Shown piece by piece: positions 18,593-27,201 of a DNA stretch of 64,000 nt. The position numbers were made by a program, and so were the translations under genes. The notes beneath the pieces are model-generated. The model saw nothing but the letters and a program-made list of their open reading frames with translations. It was not told the DNA's origin and ran no database searches. Every line of letters begins with the position of its first letter. Position 1 is the first letter of the stretch. The stretch covers positions 3,338 to 67,337 of the forward strand of contig JAUWHW010000061.1 of the NCBI GenBank assembly GCA_030605665.1, written 5' to 3'. This DNA comes from Dehalococcoidia bacterium (GTDB lineage: Bacteria > Chloroflexota > Dehalococcoidia > GIF9 > AB-539-J10).

Positions 18593-19531
18593 ATGTATGC
18601 TGTCTTTCGAAAAGAGCTAGCTGACTATCTAAGTAGTAAAAGGTTCGGCATCCTCTTCATTTTGATTTTATTAGCAGCAGTATTTGCTGTTTATTTAGCT
18701 ATTCAAAATATAAGGGGTGTCGTAACTCCGACTACTGAGTTTGTCTTCCTCAAAATTTTCGTTGCCTCTGGAAAAACGTTACCTTCTTTTCTTTTCTTTA
18801 TCGCTCTTTTTATCCCCATAGTAGGCATAGCCTTTGGCTTCGATGCCATAAACAGCGAGCGGACTAGCGGCAACTTGAGTCGGCTTTTATCGCAGCCAAT
18901 CTACAGAGATTCGGTAATAAATGGCAAGTTCCTGGCTGGCTTAGCTGTCCTAAGCGTTATGATAGCGAGCGTAATTGCCATTGTTGCTGGACTGGGGCTC
19001 CGCATAGTCGGTGTGCCACCGAATTCAGAAGAAATTTTAAGACTTATAGCCTTTGTCCTGATAAGCATAGTTTATGGAGCTTTCTGGATGGCATTGTCTA
19101 TCCTCTTCTCCATTTTCTTTGACCGGGCGGCTACCTCTATGTTAGCCTCAATAGCATTGTGGATATTCTTTTTCTTCTTTATGTCCATGATTGCTGGAGC
19201 TATTGCTGATGCTAGAATGCCAATCGACCAGAATTCTAGCCTCGAAATGATAGTTAAAAACATTGAAATTCAAGGGATGCTCGGTCGCATTTCCCCTTGT
19301 ACTCTTTACGGAGAAGCTACCGCTGCCTTATTGACCCCTGAACTTGGTAGCCTTAATCCGGCGCTATTGATGATAAGTACTCTCACTGCCGGAAGGATGC
19401 TTACATCTCTTCCCTTCATCCAGAGTCTTTTGCTTGTCTGGCCTCAGGTAGTAAGTATAATTGCTTTGGCAGCTATTTGCTTCGCTGTCTCCTACATAAG
19501 GTTTATGAGAGAGGAGATAAGGTCAATTTAA
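18593..19531 (+). CDS. ABC-2-type transporter permease
   Basis: 312 aa. Six hydrophobic helices and the ABC-2 signature FGFDAINSERTSGNLSRLLSQP after the second helix. It forms the membrane channel for the ATPase just upstream. Substrate unknown. Confidence 0.92.
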   Translation: MYAVFRKELADYLSSKRFGILFILILLAAVFAVYLAIQNIRGVVTPTTEFVFLKIFVASGKTLPSFLFFIALFIPIVGIAFGFDAINSERTSGNLSRLLSQPIYRDSVINGKFLAGLAVLSVMIASVIAIVAGLGLRIVGVPPNSEEILRLIAFVLISIVYGAFWMALSILFSIFFDRAATSMLASIALWIFFFFFMSMIAGAIADARMPIDQNSSLEMIVKNIEIQGMLGRISPCTLYGEATAALLTPELGSLNPALLMISTLTAGRMLTSLPFIQSLLLVWPQVVSIIALAAICFAVSYIRFMREEIRSI

Positions 19532-19552
19532 GACCTAAATAGCCTGTCTTTC

Positions 19553-19972
19553 TTAGCTCTCTGTTCTCACCCACAGTTTTTTCCCATCGGTAACAAACTC
19601 AACAGTGCCGTTTTCCGACGTCAGGTGAACTTTGTCCTTGCCCAACCTTTCCTCTAACCTCTCCACCACTTCAGTGCTGGGATGCCCAAAGGGGTTATCT
19701 AGCCCTACTGAAATTACGGCTACCTCGGGGTCAACTGCAGCCAGAAATTGTGGAGAGGTGGATGTCTTGCTGCCATGGTGGGCAACTTTCAGGACTGTGC
19801 CTCTCAAATTGGCTCGCTGCCCGATAAGTTCAAATTCAGCTTCTTGCCTGATATCAGCTGTAAATAGGAAGCTAACTTCGCCTGAGCTCAGCCGAAGTAC
19901 TACTCCATTGTTATCCACATCGTGGCTGGTTCCTTGAAACAACTTTAGCGGCGGATTGAGCACTTCCATTTT
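19553..19972 (-). pseudogene. 3' part of the ComEC-associated MBL gene, split by the element
   Basis: C-terminal ~139 residues of a ComEC/Rec2-type metallo-beta-lactamase domain. It shows DNNGVVLRL, LFTADI, LKVAHHGS and a NPFGHPS end. The 5' part is at 61,518-61,975. Joining the two at the shared TT dinucleotide gives an in-frame GRGIKMEVLNPP junction with no missing residues, so this is not an independent gene. An in-frame start exists just inside the element, but no RBS supports separate expression. Confidence 0.92.
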
Positions 19973-19990
19973 CATTGAGTGGTCATAATT
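19955..19990. other. attL
   Basis: Left junction. Chromosomal CACTTCCATT, core TT (19,971-19,972), then the element arm CATTGAGTGGTCATAATT (19,973-19,990). This arm is an inverted copy (17 of 18 bases) of the right arm at 61,500-61,517, the symmetry expected of the two half-sites of a serine-recombinase attP. Confidence 0.85.
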
Positions 19991-20150
19991 CACGCAATGT
20001 CTTTCCCTTTACTCTTTTAGTTGAAGGCAAGGGACCGGAGCGGATAGAAAATTGAGGGAGTAGTCCCGGTGAAATTTAGCGCCATTGAACAAACATGGGC
20101 ATGTCCGTTATTTTGGGCGTATAGCTTAAAATGAGCGGTGGTGTTAGCAA

Positions 20151-20429
20151 TTAAGGCACTAGTTTATAGCCGTTGGCTATAAGCCAATTGTAAAACTCCA
20201 GAGATATCGTGTCCGTTTCAATATACCCATCAATGATAGGTTCGCCAAAATGCCTGACTCTTTTACAGTTCAGAAATTCCTCAACAGCATCTACAGGGAT
20301 AAGCCATTTCCTTCCGTCAGGGAGTTTTACGGCATTGAGGTTGCCTTCTATGCAGAACTGCCTGATCCTGCGCTCCGAATAACGCAATAACGAAGACGCT
20401 TCCTGCAGTGTATAAAATTTCCGCTTCAT
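20151..20429 (-). CDS. Excisionase-like MerR/HTH protein (candidate directionality factor)
   Basis: 92 aa. The HTH_17/excisionase-type start (YTLQEASSLLRYSERRIRQF) is followed by the wing (KLPDGRKWLIPVDAVEEFL) and a C-terminal tail of unknown role. It is the first element gene inside attL. Position and fold suggest it could direct excision by the serine recombinase, but serine-recombinase directionality factors are diverse and this is only an inference. Confidence 0.75.
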   Translation of the reverse strand: MKRKFYTLQEASSLLRYSERRIRQFCIEGNLNAVKLPDGRKWLIPVDAVEEFLNCKRVRHFGEPIIDGYIETDTISLEFYNWLIANGYKLVP

Positions 20430-20543
20430 TTTTTCTAAGTTTGCCGCTATTTCCTCTTATTGCCGTTGTTTCAAATTGACACGCAGATGGCTCGCGGTTG
20501 TAGTATATCCCCAGGATTATTAAAAAACAAGGAATTTTCAAGG

Positions 20544-20759
20544 ATGGCAATATTTACCATAAAGGTAGATAAGAAAACGGGTATGACCTACTTTCCGAAG
20601 GAGATAAGGCAGGAGGGGTTCGTGGGCGAGATTGAAGGTCTCCCGAATGCACTCACGTTTACGCTGATCAAACCTGGGACCAAATTGTCCGACGTAGAGA
20701 AGAGTCTCCGGATTATTCTTCGGGATATCGCACTGCGCAGACAGCAGGGGCAAGAGTGA
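20544..20759 (+). CDS. Small AbrB-like protein
   Basis: 71 aa from the ATG at 20,544. An N-terminal beta-rich segment (FTIKVDKKTGMTYFPKEIRQ) resembles a swapped-hairpin AbrB-type DNA-binding module, followed by a short helix. Upstream in-frame ATGs would add residues of no clear relation. It is the first gene of the plus-strand replication module and overlaps the next small ORF by 4 bp. Confidence 0.5.
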   Translation: MAIFTIKVDKKTGMTYFPKEIRQEGFVGEIEGLPNALTFTLIKPGTKLSDVEKSLRIILRDIALRRQQGQE

Positions 20760-20923
20760 ACCCAAAAAGCGAAGAATGCAAGGTTAAAATTCACTGGCGA
20801 CCGGTCGTTGGGGAACCATCGCCACTTTGGCGTCGCTTATGGAATCAGCTGTTGCAAGAAAAAAAACGAAGTTCCTCTACTAGTAAAACTTCAGGTGACC
20901 AAGGGATGAAGGAGTCCTTATGA
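20756..20923 (+). CDS. Small hypothetical protein
   Basis: 55 aa starting at GTG 20,756, overlapping the preceding stop (GTGA). It has a Trp/Arg-rich middle (LWRRLWNQLLQEKK). No known domain. The overlap and gene packing support it; there is little other evidence. Confidence 0.4.
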   Translation: MNPKSEECKVKIHWRPVVGEPSPLWRRLWNQLLQEKKRSSSTSKTSGDQGMKESL

Positions 20924-20995
20924 GTTCAATGTGACCAATAATGCCAAAGCCTCGGGGAAGTCCGAGGCTAAAGGCGGGAGTTTAAGGAGAAGGCA

Positions 20996-21106
20996 ATGCT
21001 GACGTATAGTGACATAGCCTGGCAAAGTTGTCAAGATAATCTCGGGTCAGCACAACCCCGCTACCAACTCTTGATCTTTGACCTCATAGGGGGCGGGCAT
21101 GGCTAA
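20996..21106 (+). CDS. Very small ORF coupled to the initiator
   Basis: 36 aa. A good RBS (AAGGAG, 8 nt before the ATG), and the end overlaps the start of the O-like initiator by 8 bp. It may be a leader peptide that couples translation. A hairpin (GCCTCGG/CCGAGGC, 20,948-20,970 region) lies just upstream. Confidence 0.4.
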   Translation: MLTYSDIAWQSCQDNLGSAQPRYQLLIFDLIGGGHG

Positions 21107-21926
21107 TCCACAGCCGACAGACGCCCACTTAAGGGTAGCTCACCAAATCTTTGAGCAGGTCATGGCGTCCGACTTTACTAAGCGACAGGGGAAAATCCTT
21201 GACCTGATCCTGCGGCTATCCTGGGGTTGTGGCAAGAAAGAAGCTTACATCCCCCGGCAGAAGGATTTTGAGGTTGTTGGCGTAGGAGAAGGACATATAA
21301 AGGCTGAACTAAGGTGGCTCGAACTAGCAAAGGTAATCACAATCTCTGACAATCAATATTCGTTTAATAAGGATTACGATCAATGGCGAGTCAGCAGGGC
21401 TAAGGGTTATGACCCTGAAAAACTTACCACTTTGGTAAGAATTAACCTCAGTTCTAAGCCCAAAACTTACCAAAGTGGTAAGACAAACTTACCAAAGTGG
21501 GAAGATTCCACTTACCAAAGTGGTAAGAATTCTACGAGTAAATTAGCTACGTCTAAAGAAAATATTAAAGAAAGTATATATAAAGAGAAGAGGGAACCTC
21601 TCTCACCAAAACAGAAAGAGTTGTTTAGTATCCTTTTAAGATGTCCCGCCATTAAGGAAACCGATGCTCATAAGCTTCCGGAGCTTTTACAAGACTACCC
21701 TAATGTTAATCACGCTCTGGAATTCAAGAAATTCGCCGAATGGTGGCCTGGCCCGAAGAAACGCCAAAAACCTTGGGCCACTCTAAGAAATTGGCTTGAA
21801 AAAGCCCGGGGAGAGGCAATTCAGAGCCTAGGAGGCAAAAGATATGACAGAGCTGCAGAAAATAGACAGCGTCCTAAGTTCGATGTTGACATCATCGAGT
21901 CTGGAGAGGCCGAAAGTGAATCATGA
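21099..21926 (+). CDS. Phage O-like replication initiator
   Basis: 275 aa. The N-terminal ~95 residues form a winged helix typical of phage replication protein O (IFEQVMASDFTKRQGKILDL, LRLSWGCGKKEAYIPRQKDF). A low-complexity linker (140-175) contains near-repeats of TYQSGK. The C-terminal domain (~180-260) may contact the loader. It is expected to bind the element's origin and recruit the helicase loader encoded next, whose start overlaps its 3' end by 83 bp. The linker DNA itself holds repeated CTTACCAAAGTGG at 21,420-21,530. Lambda-type initiator genes often contain their own iterons, so this is a candidate origin. Confidence 0.82.
   Translation: MANPQPTDAHLRVAHQIFEQVMASDFTKRQGKILDLILRLSWGCGKKEAYIPRQKDFEVVGVGEGHIKAELRWLELAKVITISDNQYSFNKDYDQWRVSRAKGYDPEKLTTLVRINLSSKPKTYQSGKTNLPKWEDSTYQSGKNSTSKLATSKENIKESIYKEKREPLSPKQKELFSILLRCPAIKETDAHKLPELLQDYPNVNHALEFKKFAEWWPGPKKRQKPWATLRNWLEKARGEAIQSLGGKRYDRAAENRQRPKFDVDIIESGEAESES
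21420..21530. repeat. Iteron-like repeats inside the initiator gene
   Basis: CTTACCA(A/C)(A/T)(G/T)TGG-type words recur five times: near 21,422, 21,465, 21,486 and 21,511, with related words between. They encode the TYQSGK repeats. Phage lambda places its origin iterons inside gene O, so this array is a plausible origin of replication for the element. Confidence 0.5.
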
Positions 21927-22752
21927 GACATACCCTGAGGAGCTAGAGTGTGGGACATGTGGTCAGAAGTTTACTGGTGAGGTCCGTGTTTTTCGCTTTG
22001 GTACCACGGAAAGGAAAGTTTACCCACGCGAGTGTCCTGAGTGTAAGCAAAAAACGGAAGAGCGGGAAAGGCTCGAGGCAGAGGAGGAAAATCGGCTGAA
22101 GCTTGTTGCCCAGAGAGAAAAATGGCGCCGGTCCTGCGGCATTCCTCAGTGGATGGTGACTAAAAGATTTGAAAACTTTGAGCTTGCTTTGCAGAAGGCA
22201 GCATATAAAATCGCCACTGAGTATGCTAATGGGTTAAATCTAGGGAAGCCAATTGGCTATCACTCGCTTATTTTATACTCTCAGGAGAATGGCGTGGGGA
22301 AGACTCATTTGGTTATAGCAATTGCTAATAGAGCCATCGATAACTGGGGCGGTAACCCTGACTGCAGTGCCTGTCCGATACGCTTTGAGAGTGGTCCTGG
22401 GCTGATTCGGCGCATACGTGCTACCTATAATATTGGCCTCGATGCCTACCATGAGAGAGAAAGAGAAGAAGATATCTACAATCAACTTCGCGGGGTCAGA
22501 TTACTCATCCTAGATGATGTGGGTAAAGAGAACCCATCGGCGCATACCCGGGAGGTCTACTTCTACATCATTGATGAGCGGTATAAGGCTGGCCTTCCGG
22601 TGGTCATCACTAGCAATCTGCCTTTGGAGGGAAAACCATCATTGTGTGACCTCATGGGTCCTAGCACCGTCGACAGACTCATCGGTATGACTAGGGGCAG
22701 GATTATCGAGCTTAAAGGAAAGAGTTTTAGGCAACTTAAGAAGCAGCCATGA
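21844..22752 (+). CDS. DnaC/IstB-like helicase loader with N-terminal zinc motif
   Basis: 302 aa. The N-terminal region has C-G-T-C and C-P-E-C pairs (residues ~37-72), which probably bind zinc. The AAA+ core has Walker A ENGVGKTH, Walker B LLILDDVG, sensor-1 VVITSN and an Arg-finger region STVDRLIG. It would load the replicative helicase at the origin marked by the O-like protein. The first ATG lies inside the initiator gene; the real start may be the later GTG/ATG near 21,910. Confidence 0.88.
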   Translation: MTELQKIDSVLSSMLTSSSLERPKVNHETYPEELECGTCGQKFTGEVRVFRFGTTERKVYPRECPECKQKTEERERLEAEEENRLKLVAQREKWRRSCGIPQWMVTKRFENFELALQKAAYKIATEYANGLNLGKPIGYHSLILYSQENGVGKTHLVIAIANRAIDNWGGNPDCSACPIRFESGPGLIRRIRATYNIGLDAYHEREREEDIYNQLRGVRLLILDDVGKENPSAHTREVYFYIIDERYKAGLPVVITSNLPLEGKPSLCDLMGPSTVDRLIGMTRGRIIELKGKSFRQLKKQP

Positions 22753-22768
22753 ATAAAGGAGGCGACTA

Positions 22769-22846
22769 ATGGAGAAACTGGAATTAGTATTTAGCTATGA
22801 GAAGGAAACCAGGAGAAGAAGGTGCATAAGTGGCAGCCCAGATTAA
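22769..22846 (+). CDS. Tiny ORF
   Basis: 25 aa with a strong RBS (AAAGGAGGCGAC) 3 nt before the ATG, overlapping the next GTG ORF. It may be a truncated gene or a leader. Basic C terminus (TRRRRC). Confidence 0.3.
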   Translation: MEKLELVFSYEKETRRRRCISGSPD

Positions 22847-22961
22847 AGTCGCCAGGGCAGGCAAAATATTTCTTAAGAAATATTTTTGGAGAGTGAGGTC
22901 AAGAAAGCTTCCACTAAAGAAGATGTTTATGTGTAAGAACTATCAGGGGGTCAAGCTCTAG
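22830..22961 (+). CDS. Small basic protein
   Basis: 43 aa from a GTG with RBS AGGAGAAGAAGG upstream. Very basic, with 13 or so Lys/Arg, so it could bind nucleic acid. It lies 14 bp before the next gene, in a tightly packed run. Confidence 0.35.
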   Translation: MAAQIKVARAGKIFLKKYFWRVRSRKLPLKKMFMCKNYQGVKL

Positions 22962-22975
22962 CTAGGAGGTAGAAG

Positions 22976-23392
22976 ATGAGCAAGGGGCTAGGTAAAGTCC
23001 AAAGAGGGGTTTTGGGAGCGGTGAATTCGGGACACCGTGAACCTTATATGATTACGTGCTTTGTTTGTGGTTTGCTTGATGAAGTTGGAGACATAACCGA
23101 GCGGCCGAGCATGGCGCAGCGTAAATCCACACTCAGGGCGATTAACAAGCTTGCCCGTAAAAACCTCGTGAAAGTGGCAAGGGTGAAGGTCGCGCAGTAT
23201 AGGCGGAGGATGTTGGACAATGCTGCCTGGGCGCCTTTTGCTTTCCCCGACGAGAAAAGCTTAATAGCATTCTGTGAAAAGCCACCCGGCTATGTTATGG
23301 AACTAAAAGTGAATGGTAGAACTGTCTTTGACCATTATTTAAGTGTTGAAAGTAGTGCATATTTACAGAACCTTCAACACTTAAATAGCTAA
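22976..23392 (+). CDS. Hypothetical winged-helix-like protein
   Basis: 138 aa. The N-terminal half (KVQRGVLGAVNSGH, RKSTLRAINKLARKNLVKVA) reads like a winged helix for DNA binding. RBS TAGGAGGT 6 nt upstream. It lies in the replication module; role unknown. Confidence 0.55.
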   Translation: MSKGLGKVQRGVLGAVNSGHREPYMITCFVCGLLDEVGDITERPSMAQRKSTLRAINKLARKNLVKVARVKVAQYRRRMLDNAAWAPFAFPDEKSLIAFCEKPPGYVMELKVNGRTVFDHYLSVESSAYLQNLQHLNS

Positions 23393-23432
23393 AAAGGAGG
23401 AATCCCAATAAAGGAGCTGCAATCACCGGCTT

Positions 23433-23618
23433 ATGACTAAAGCAAGGTTTACTTCAGGAAGCAAAGTTAAGGTAATCAAAGCTCCGAAGGAAGCTCCACA
23501 CTTGTTAGGCAAGGTTGGCAAGATCGCCTATCCCGCTCGGGTAAAAGGTGGCCTTTGTTGTGTTCTTATTGGTAATAAGTTCACTCATATCAAAGAATCT
23601 GACCTTGAGAGGGGGTAA
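23433..23618 (+). CDS. Small SH3/KOW-like protein
   Basis: 61 aa, beta-rich (SGSKVKVIKAP, LLGKVGKIAYP), resembling a KOW or SH3-like barrel. No catalytic motif. Co-directional with the replication genes. Confidence 0.5.
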   Translation: MTKARFTSGSKVKVIKAPKEAPHLLGKVGKIAYPARVKGGLCCVLIGNKFTHIKESDLERG

Positions 23619-23775
23619 AGGATTAATTTTAGCCTAGCCCTGCCCTAAAATCCCCGCAGAGTGCTGTCTTTATAGCTAATAAAATGGCTTGAAAAGGGTG
23701 ACATGACTAAATCATCAAATAAATCAAAACACCCCCCTCTGGTACGCATTCTAGAGCGAGTTTATATTTAAGAAG

Positions 23776-24175
23776 ATGAATGAAGCAGAACTAATTGAGG
23801 AGATAGTGACTGAGGAGGCAAGGGAGGAGCAGGGAACAAGAACTGACCTAAAATCAGACATTAAGCAAATATTTGCTGAAAGTACACCGTCCGAGCGACA
23901 AACTCGCCATCGAATAGCGAAACAAATTGGTCTTGGCAGTGGTGAAACCTACCGTAAGGCAGAGAAGATGTGGCTTTATATCTGTTGTAAATGTGGTTGG
24001 AGAATTGAAGCTGGAAGGGGTAGAGCAATGTCCGAAGTGCGGGGCAAATTCTTGGATATGCCATAGCATTGATATGGAAGTTGAAACTCCAATGAGGTTG
24101 GAGTTTGAGGATATTACTGAATCTACTGAGCATAACAAGTCGCCTGTAAAGCCCGAGCAGCTTTCATTGTTGTAG
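23776..24175 (+). pseudogene. Frameshifted zinc-ribbon protein ending in QLSLL
   Basis: A helical N-terminal half (from ATG 23,776) reads into CCKCGWRIE near 24,003. The expected second zinc pair (QCPKCGANSW) and the C terminus, ending PEQLSLL at 24,175, are in the +1 frame. A one-base change near 24,000-24,015 would join the halves into one ~130-aa zinc-ribbon protein. It could be a sequencing error, a pseudogene or recoding. QLSLL fits the bacterial clamp-binding consensus. Confidence 0.55.
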
Positions 24176-24269
24176 AAATTTAAGCGCTGCTGAAGGGAGG
24201 GGGTGTCCATTTTTTGCATTTTTTGCAAAAATTGCCAATCAGCCTATGAAATGAGCAAATTCTTGATCT

Positions 24270-24509
24270 TTACCTCGAGGGGTGCTTGTCCTGAGAGGGG
24301 TGAGATTCTTCGCTTCCTATATTTTCTTTAATGGCTTTAACTGCCGCTTGTGTTCTATTTGTTACACCTAGTTTTAAGAATAATTTGCTAAGGGAATTTT
24401 TTACGGTCTGCTCTTTAATGTCCAACTCCATTGTGATTTCTCTATTCGATTTACCTTCTGTTAGGAGTTTTAGCATTTCTAATTCCCTAATACTAAGTTT
24501 CCTACTCAT
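24270..24509 (-). CDS. LuxR-type HTH protein
   Basis: 79 aa with a complete LuxR/GerE HTH (SIRELEMLKLLTEGKSNREI, then QTVKNSLSKLFLKLG). There is no receiver domain in this ORF; the receiver is encoded 13 bp upstream on the same strand. The pair may act as a split response regulator. Confidence 0.85.
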   Translation of the reverse strand: MSRKLSIRELEMLKLLTEGKSNREITMELDIKEQTVKNSLSKLFLKLGVTNRTQAAVKAIKENIGSEESHPSQDKHPSR

Positions 24510-24522
24510 CCTTCATACATCA

Positions 24523-24894
24523 CTATTCTCTCTGCTTACTGCGGCGAAGCAAGGAATGAACCCTGGCTAAAAGCAGCCGTACATTCAGTGGAGAAGGAAC
24601 ATACGCATCAGCTCCGGATTCCAGAAAATGAATCCCTGCCCGTTCTTTCCTATGTTGGCCAAGGATGATGATGGGAGCTTCACGTATCTCCCGAATTCGC
24701 ATACAGAGCTCATCTCCATTTATTTCAGCGAGAGCCTCAGCCATGACTATCACATTAGGCTCTGTTCTGGATATCTCAGCCAGGGCTTGATCGGCATCGA
24801 CAGCGATTACCACTCGAAACCCTGAATGCTGCAAGACAAAGGTTAAATTGTTTGCTGCTATTGGGTCAGGATGAATTAGTAAAATCCTATGCAC
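24523..24894 (-). CDS. Stand-alone response-regulator receiver domain
   Basis: 123 aa from the GTG at 24,894, supported by AAGGAG 7 nt upstream. Receiver fold with HPDP in the acidic site, IVMAEA in place of the usual phospho-acceptor segment (VxxD) and a C-terminal SPLNVRLL. The expected phospho-Asp is not visible; Ala/Glu occupy the loop (VIVMAEALAEI). It may be a pseudo-receiver that does not need phosphorylation. Confidence 0.75.
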   Translation of the reverse strand: MHRILLIHPDPIAANNLTFVLQHSGFRVVIAVDADQALAEISRTEPNVIVMAEALAEINGDELCMRIREIREAPIIILGQHRKERAGIHFLESGADAYVPSPLNVRLLLARVHSLLRRSKQRE

Positions 24895-24916
24895 TATTAA
24901 ACTCCTTAATATCGCC

Positions 24917-25060
24917 CTAGTTTTTCGCCCTGGCAATAGACATCCCCTTTTCTGTAATGACCAATTTGGAGCCACACTGTTCACAAGTTTGATTCTCTGG
25001 CTCAAGCAATGCCCAGCCATAGCAATGGTAATCACACTTTGGACATTTACCTTCTAGCAT
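24917..25060 (-). CDS. 47-aa zinc-ribbon protein
   Basis: Two CxxC pairs (CPKC near residue 6, CEQC near residue 28). Start ATG 25,060 has RBS AAAGGAGGAG. It lies 22 bp upstream of the receiver gene on the same strand, so it probably heads this three-gene operon. Confidence 0.6.
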   Translation of the reverse strand: MLEGKCPKCDYHCYGWALLEPENQTCEQCGSKLVITEKGMSIARAKN

Positions 25061-25231
25061 TATTCACTCCTCCTTTTCGTCCCTGTCAAGAAAGAAAGAT
25101 TTGGGAGCAGACTTCATGTGGTTTATGGCGGACATCTTCAGGTTTGAGTTCATTGTTAACCTTTTCCATTTTAGCATTGAATATGCCCAATGGGAATATT
25201 CTAGCATAGCATATTCTTTACAATCAACCTT

Positions 25232-25483
25232 ATGCAGCGAAATGTAGTAGGGAAGCGTGTCCGAGAGGCAAGGAGGCAGGCAAAACCGCCTATAACTCAA
25301 AAAGACCTGGTAGCAAGGTTGCAAGTATTAGGGCTTAAAGCGGAACAATCAACTATCTCCAAAATTGAGCAAGGAATTCGCCCGGTTTTTGATTTTGAGG
25401 TGGTTGCCTTAGCTAAAGCCCTTAAAGTGCCTGTTACATGGCTGCTTGAGAAAGCAGATACCCCAGATACTACTACGAACTAA
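25232..25483 (+). CDS. XRE-family HTH repressor
   Basis: 83 aa with one XRE/Cro HTH (VGKRVREARRQAKPPITQKD, then QSTISKIEQG). Divergent from the zinc-ribbon/receiver/LuxR operon with ~170 bp between, so it may control both sides, like a prophage repressor. Confidence 0.8.
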   Translation: MQRNVVGKRVREARRQAKPPITQKDLVARLQVLGLKAEQSTISKIEQGIRPVFDFEVVALAKALKVPVTWLLEKADTPDTTTN

Positions 25484-25594
25484 AAGCTTTGGCGTTAGTA
25501 GGGGGCTTTGCTCGTAAACCATGGTATCTGTGGATAGGTCAAAGACCGGGGTCAAATGGGAAGGAGAATCTGGCAAGGAATAATATTGGCAGTC

Positions 25595-25988
25595 TTATTT
25601 GTATCTTGAATCTGCCAATGCCCTAGCGTCCTCAATGTAGTTAGCTGTTTCTTTAATTCTGCGCTCCACATCCGCAGCTGGTTCACAAAAACCTAAATAA
25701 AAACAGTGGTCATGAAGAAAATCTGCCCTTGTGTGGTATCTACCTATAAGCTCCCTATCTATTTCCTCATCAATTACCGCCAATTTGTGCAATTTATCAG
25801 TTGTTTGAGGAGTACGTTCTGGCTCTTCGCCTGTCCTTGCTAATATTAAGGCATTAGTAAGCTCTAACTGTGGCCCCCCAGGCCTTCTCAGCGGCATCCC
25901 TCAGCTTTCCTCTTCGAAGCTCTTCCATAGCCTCTTGGTGAAGGCTTTCAGCATCTTTGAATATAGCTTCTACCCTCTGATCCATAAT
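25595..25988 (-). pseudogene. Frameshifted HEPN/PaREP1-like gene
   Basis: A start at ATG 25,988 reads to AAEKAWGATVRA. The continuation TNALILARTGEEPERTPQ is in another frame, ending at 25,595. A single extra base near 25,868 explains the break. The restored protein (~130 aa) resembles small archaeal-type PaREP1/HEPN proteins. Broken or mis-sequenced. Confidence 0.5.
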
Positions 25989-26175
25989 TATCCTTTAGAC
26001 TTCCTGCAAAGAAGGCGAAACCTTCCATCGGAAAGCATAGCAGTCGTGAAGTAAGAAAATCAAGTCATGAACTTTTCAAGCTCTGTCGTGTCGACTGGTC
26101 TCAGAAGCACTGGTGTCGGCAATCCCTGCTAAAAGGAAGCCTGCCAGTTAGAGTCTCAAGGTTGCGATAAGGGTT

Positions 26176-27081
26176 TTAGTAGCTCCTTCTAGAAATCTCT
26201 TGACCTTGGGCATTGTATAATGCAGCTGTGTCGGGGTATTTGTTATTCCAAATAGCCTTACCATAACCGAAGCTAAAACCTCCCCATTCAGGATGAACTT
26301 CGTTTGTGTAGACACGAATAGCAGCGCCGGGAGCTAAAATATAAGACGGAAATGTGAACGAGGGATATCCCTCTGATATGTCTTTCAACACCCACCCACC
26401 TAGGTCTTGAGGCTCGCTACCAAGGTTTGTAATGTCTACATATTCGTCGGACTCCACGCCAGGGACCAGACCATCATAGAAAATCTTGGTTATTTCAATA
26501 TTGCTGGCAGATGGTGTCGGAGGCAAAGGTTCTGCCCATAGCCCCAAGCCTGCCTCCCTGGCCTCTCTCTGAAGTCGAAGAAAAAGGTCTTGATATTTGA
26601 TGTCAGGAGGATAGGTTGCAACTTGGGCATAACCGAGTCTAACAAGCTCAGCATTGACCATCACATCATCGATCCAGACATATCTAAGCAGGCGACCATA
26701 TTTGTCAGTCTCTGAAACATCTTTCTCCAAACGCACTATTTTCCCCTCGATAAGCTCACGATTCTTCTCGCTTGCCTCTTTACCAAAATATTCTACTGGT
26801 TTCTGTGGATGAACCGTCTCAGGGGTATCAATGCCGATATAGCGAACCTTGTATAAGCTCCCTTTAATATTTACTTCAATGGTATCTCCATCAATGACCC
26901 TGACAACTTTAGCTTCTACTAGAGTGGTAGCTGGTTGATCTTGTGCTGAACTTTCATCAGTAGAGGATGGTTGCGTAGGTGGCGCTGAACTAGGTGCAGT
27001 CTCGCAAGCTGAAAGCGAGCTAGCTAATAAGAAAACTAATCCTACAACAAGTATTGAATACCATTCAGGTTTGTTTCTCAT
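26176..27081 (-). CDS. Secreted lipoprotein nuclease: SNase-like plus lamin-tail domain
   Basis: 301 aa. A lipoprotein signal (LASSLSAC, Cys near residue 26) and a Ser/Pro-rich linker precede a thermonuclease domain (VIDGDTIEV, YIGIDTPE, DKYGRLLRYVW). A C-terminal lamin-tail-like domain follows (VDITNLGSEPQDLGGWVLKD). It would degrade nucleic acid outside the membrane and may supply nucleotides or attack incoming DNA. It is element cargo, not replication machinery. Confidence 0.85.
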   Translation of the reverse strand: MRNKPEWYSILVVGLVFLLASSLSACETAPSSAPPTQPSSTDESSAQDQPATTLVEAKVVRVIDGDTIEVNIKGSLYKVRYIGIDTPETVHPQKPVEYFGKEASEKNRELIEGKIVRLEKDVSETDKYGRLLRYVWIDDVMVNAELVRLGYAQVATYPPDIKYQDLFLRLQREAREAGLGLWAEPLPPTPSASNIEITKIFYDGLVPGVESDEYVDITNLGSEPQDLGGWVLKDISEGYPSFTFPSYILAPGAAIRVYTNEVHPEWGGFSFGYGKAIWNNKYPDTAALYNAQGQEISRRSY

Positions 27082-27201
27082 ATCAAACCTAAATCGCCTT
27101 CTCCAAATCCGCTGCCTGGGCCATGGCAGCTATTCTAGACCAAAGCTGGAAAAGAGATAGACATAGAGACCCCGAAGGGTGCGGAGAGTTTTGGCCGCTG
27201 T

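Noticed and set aside
19553..19993. A stand-alone MBL gene with its own start
   Set aside because: The frame continues into the split gene at 61,518-61,975 when joined, and no RBS precedes the internal start.
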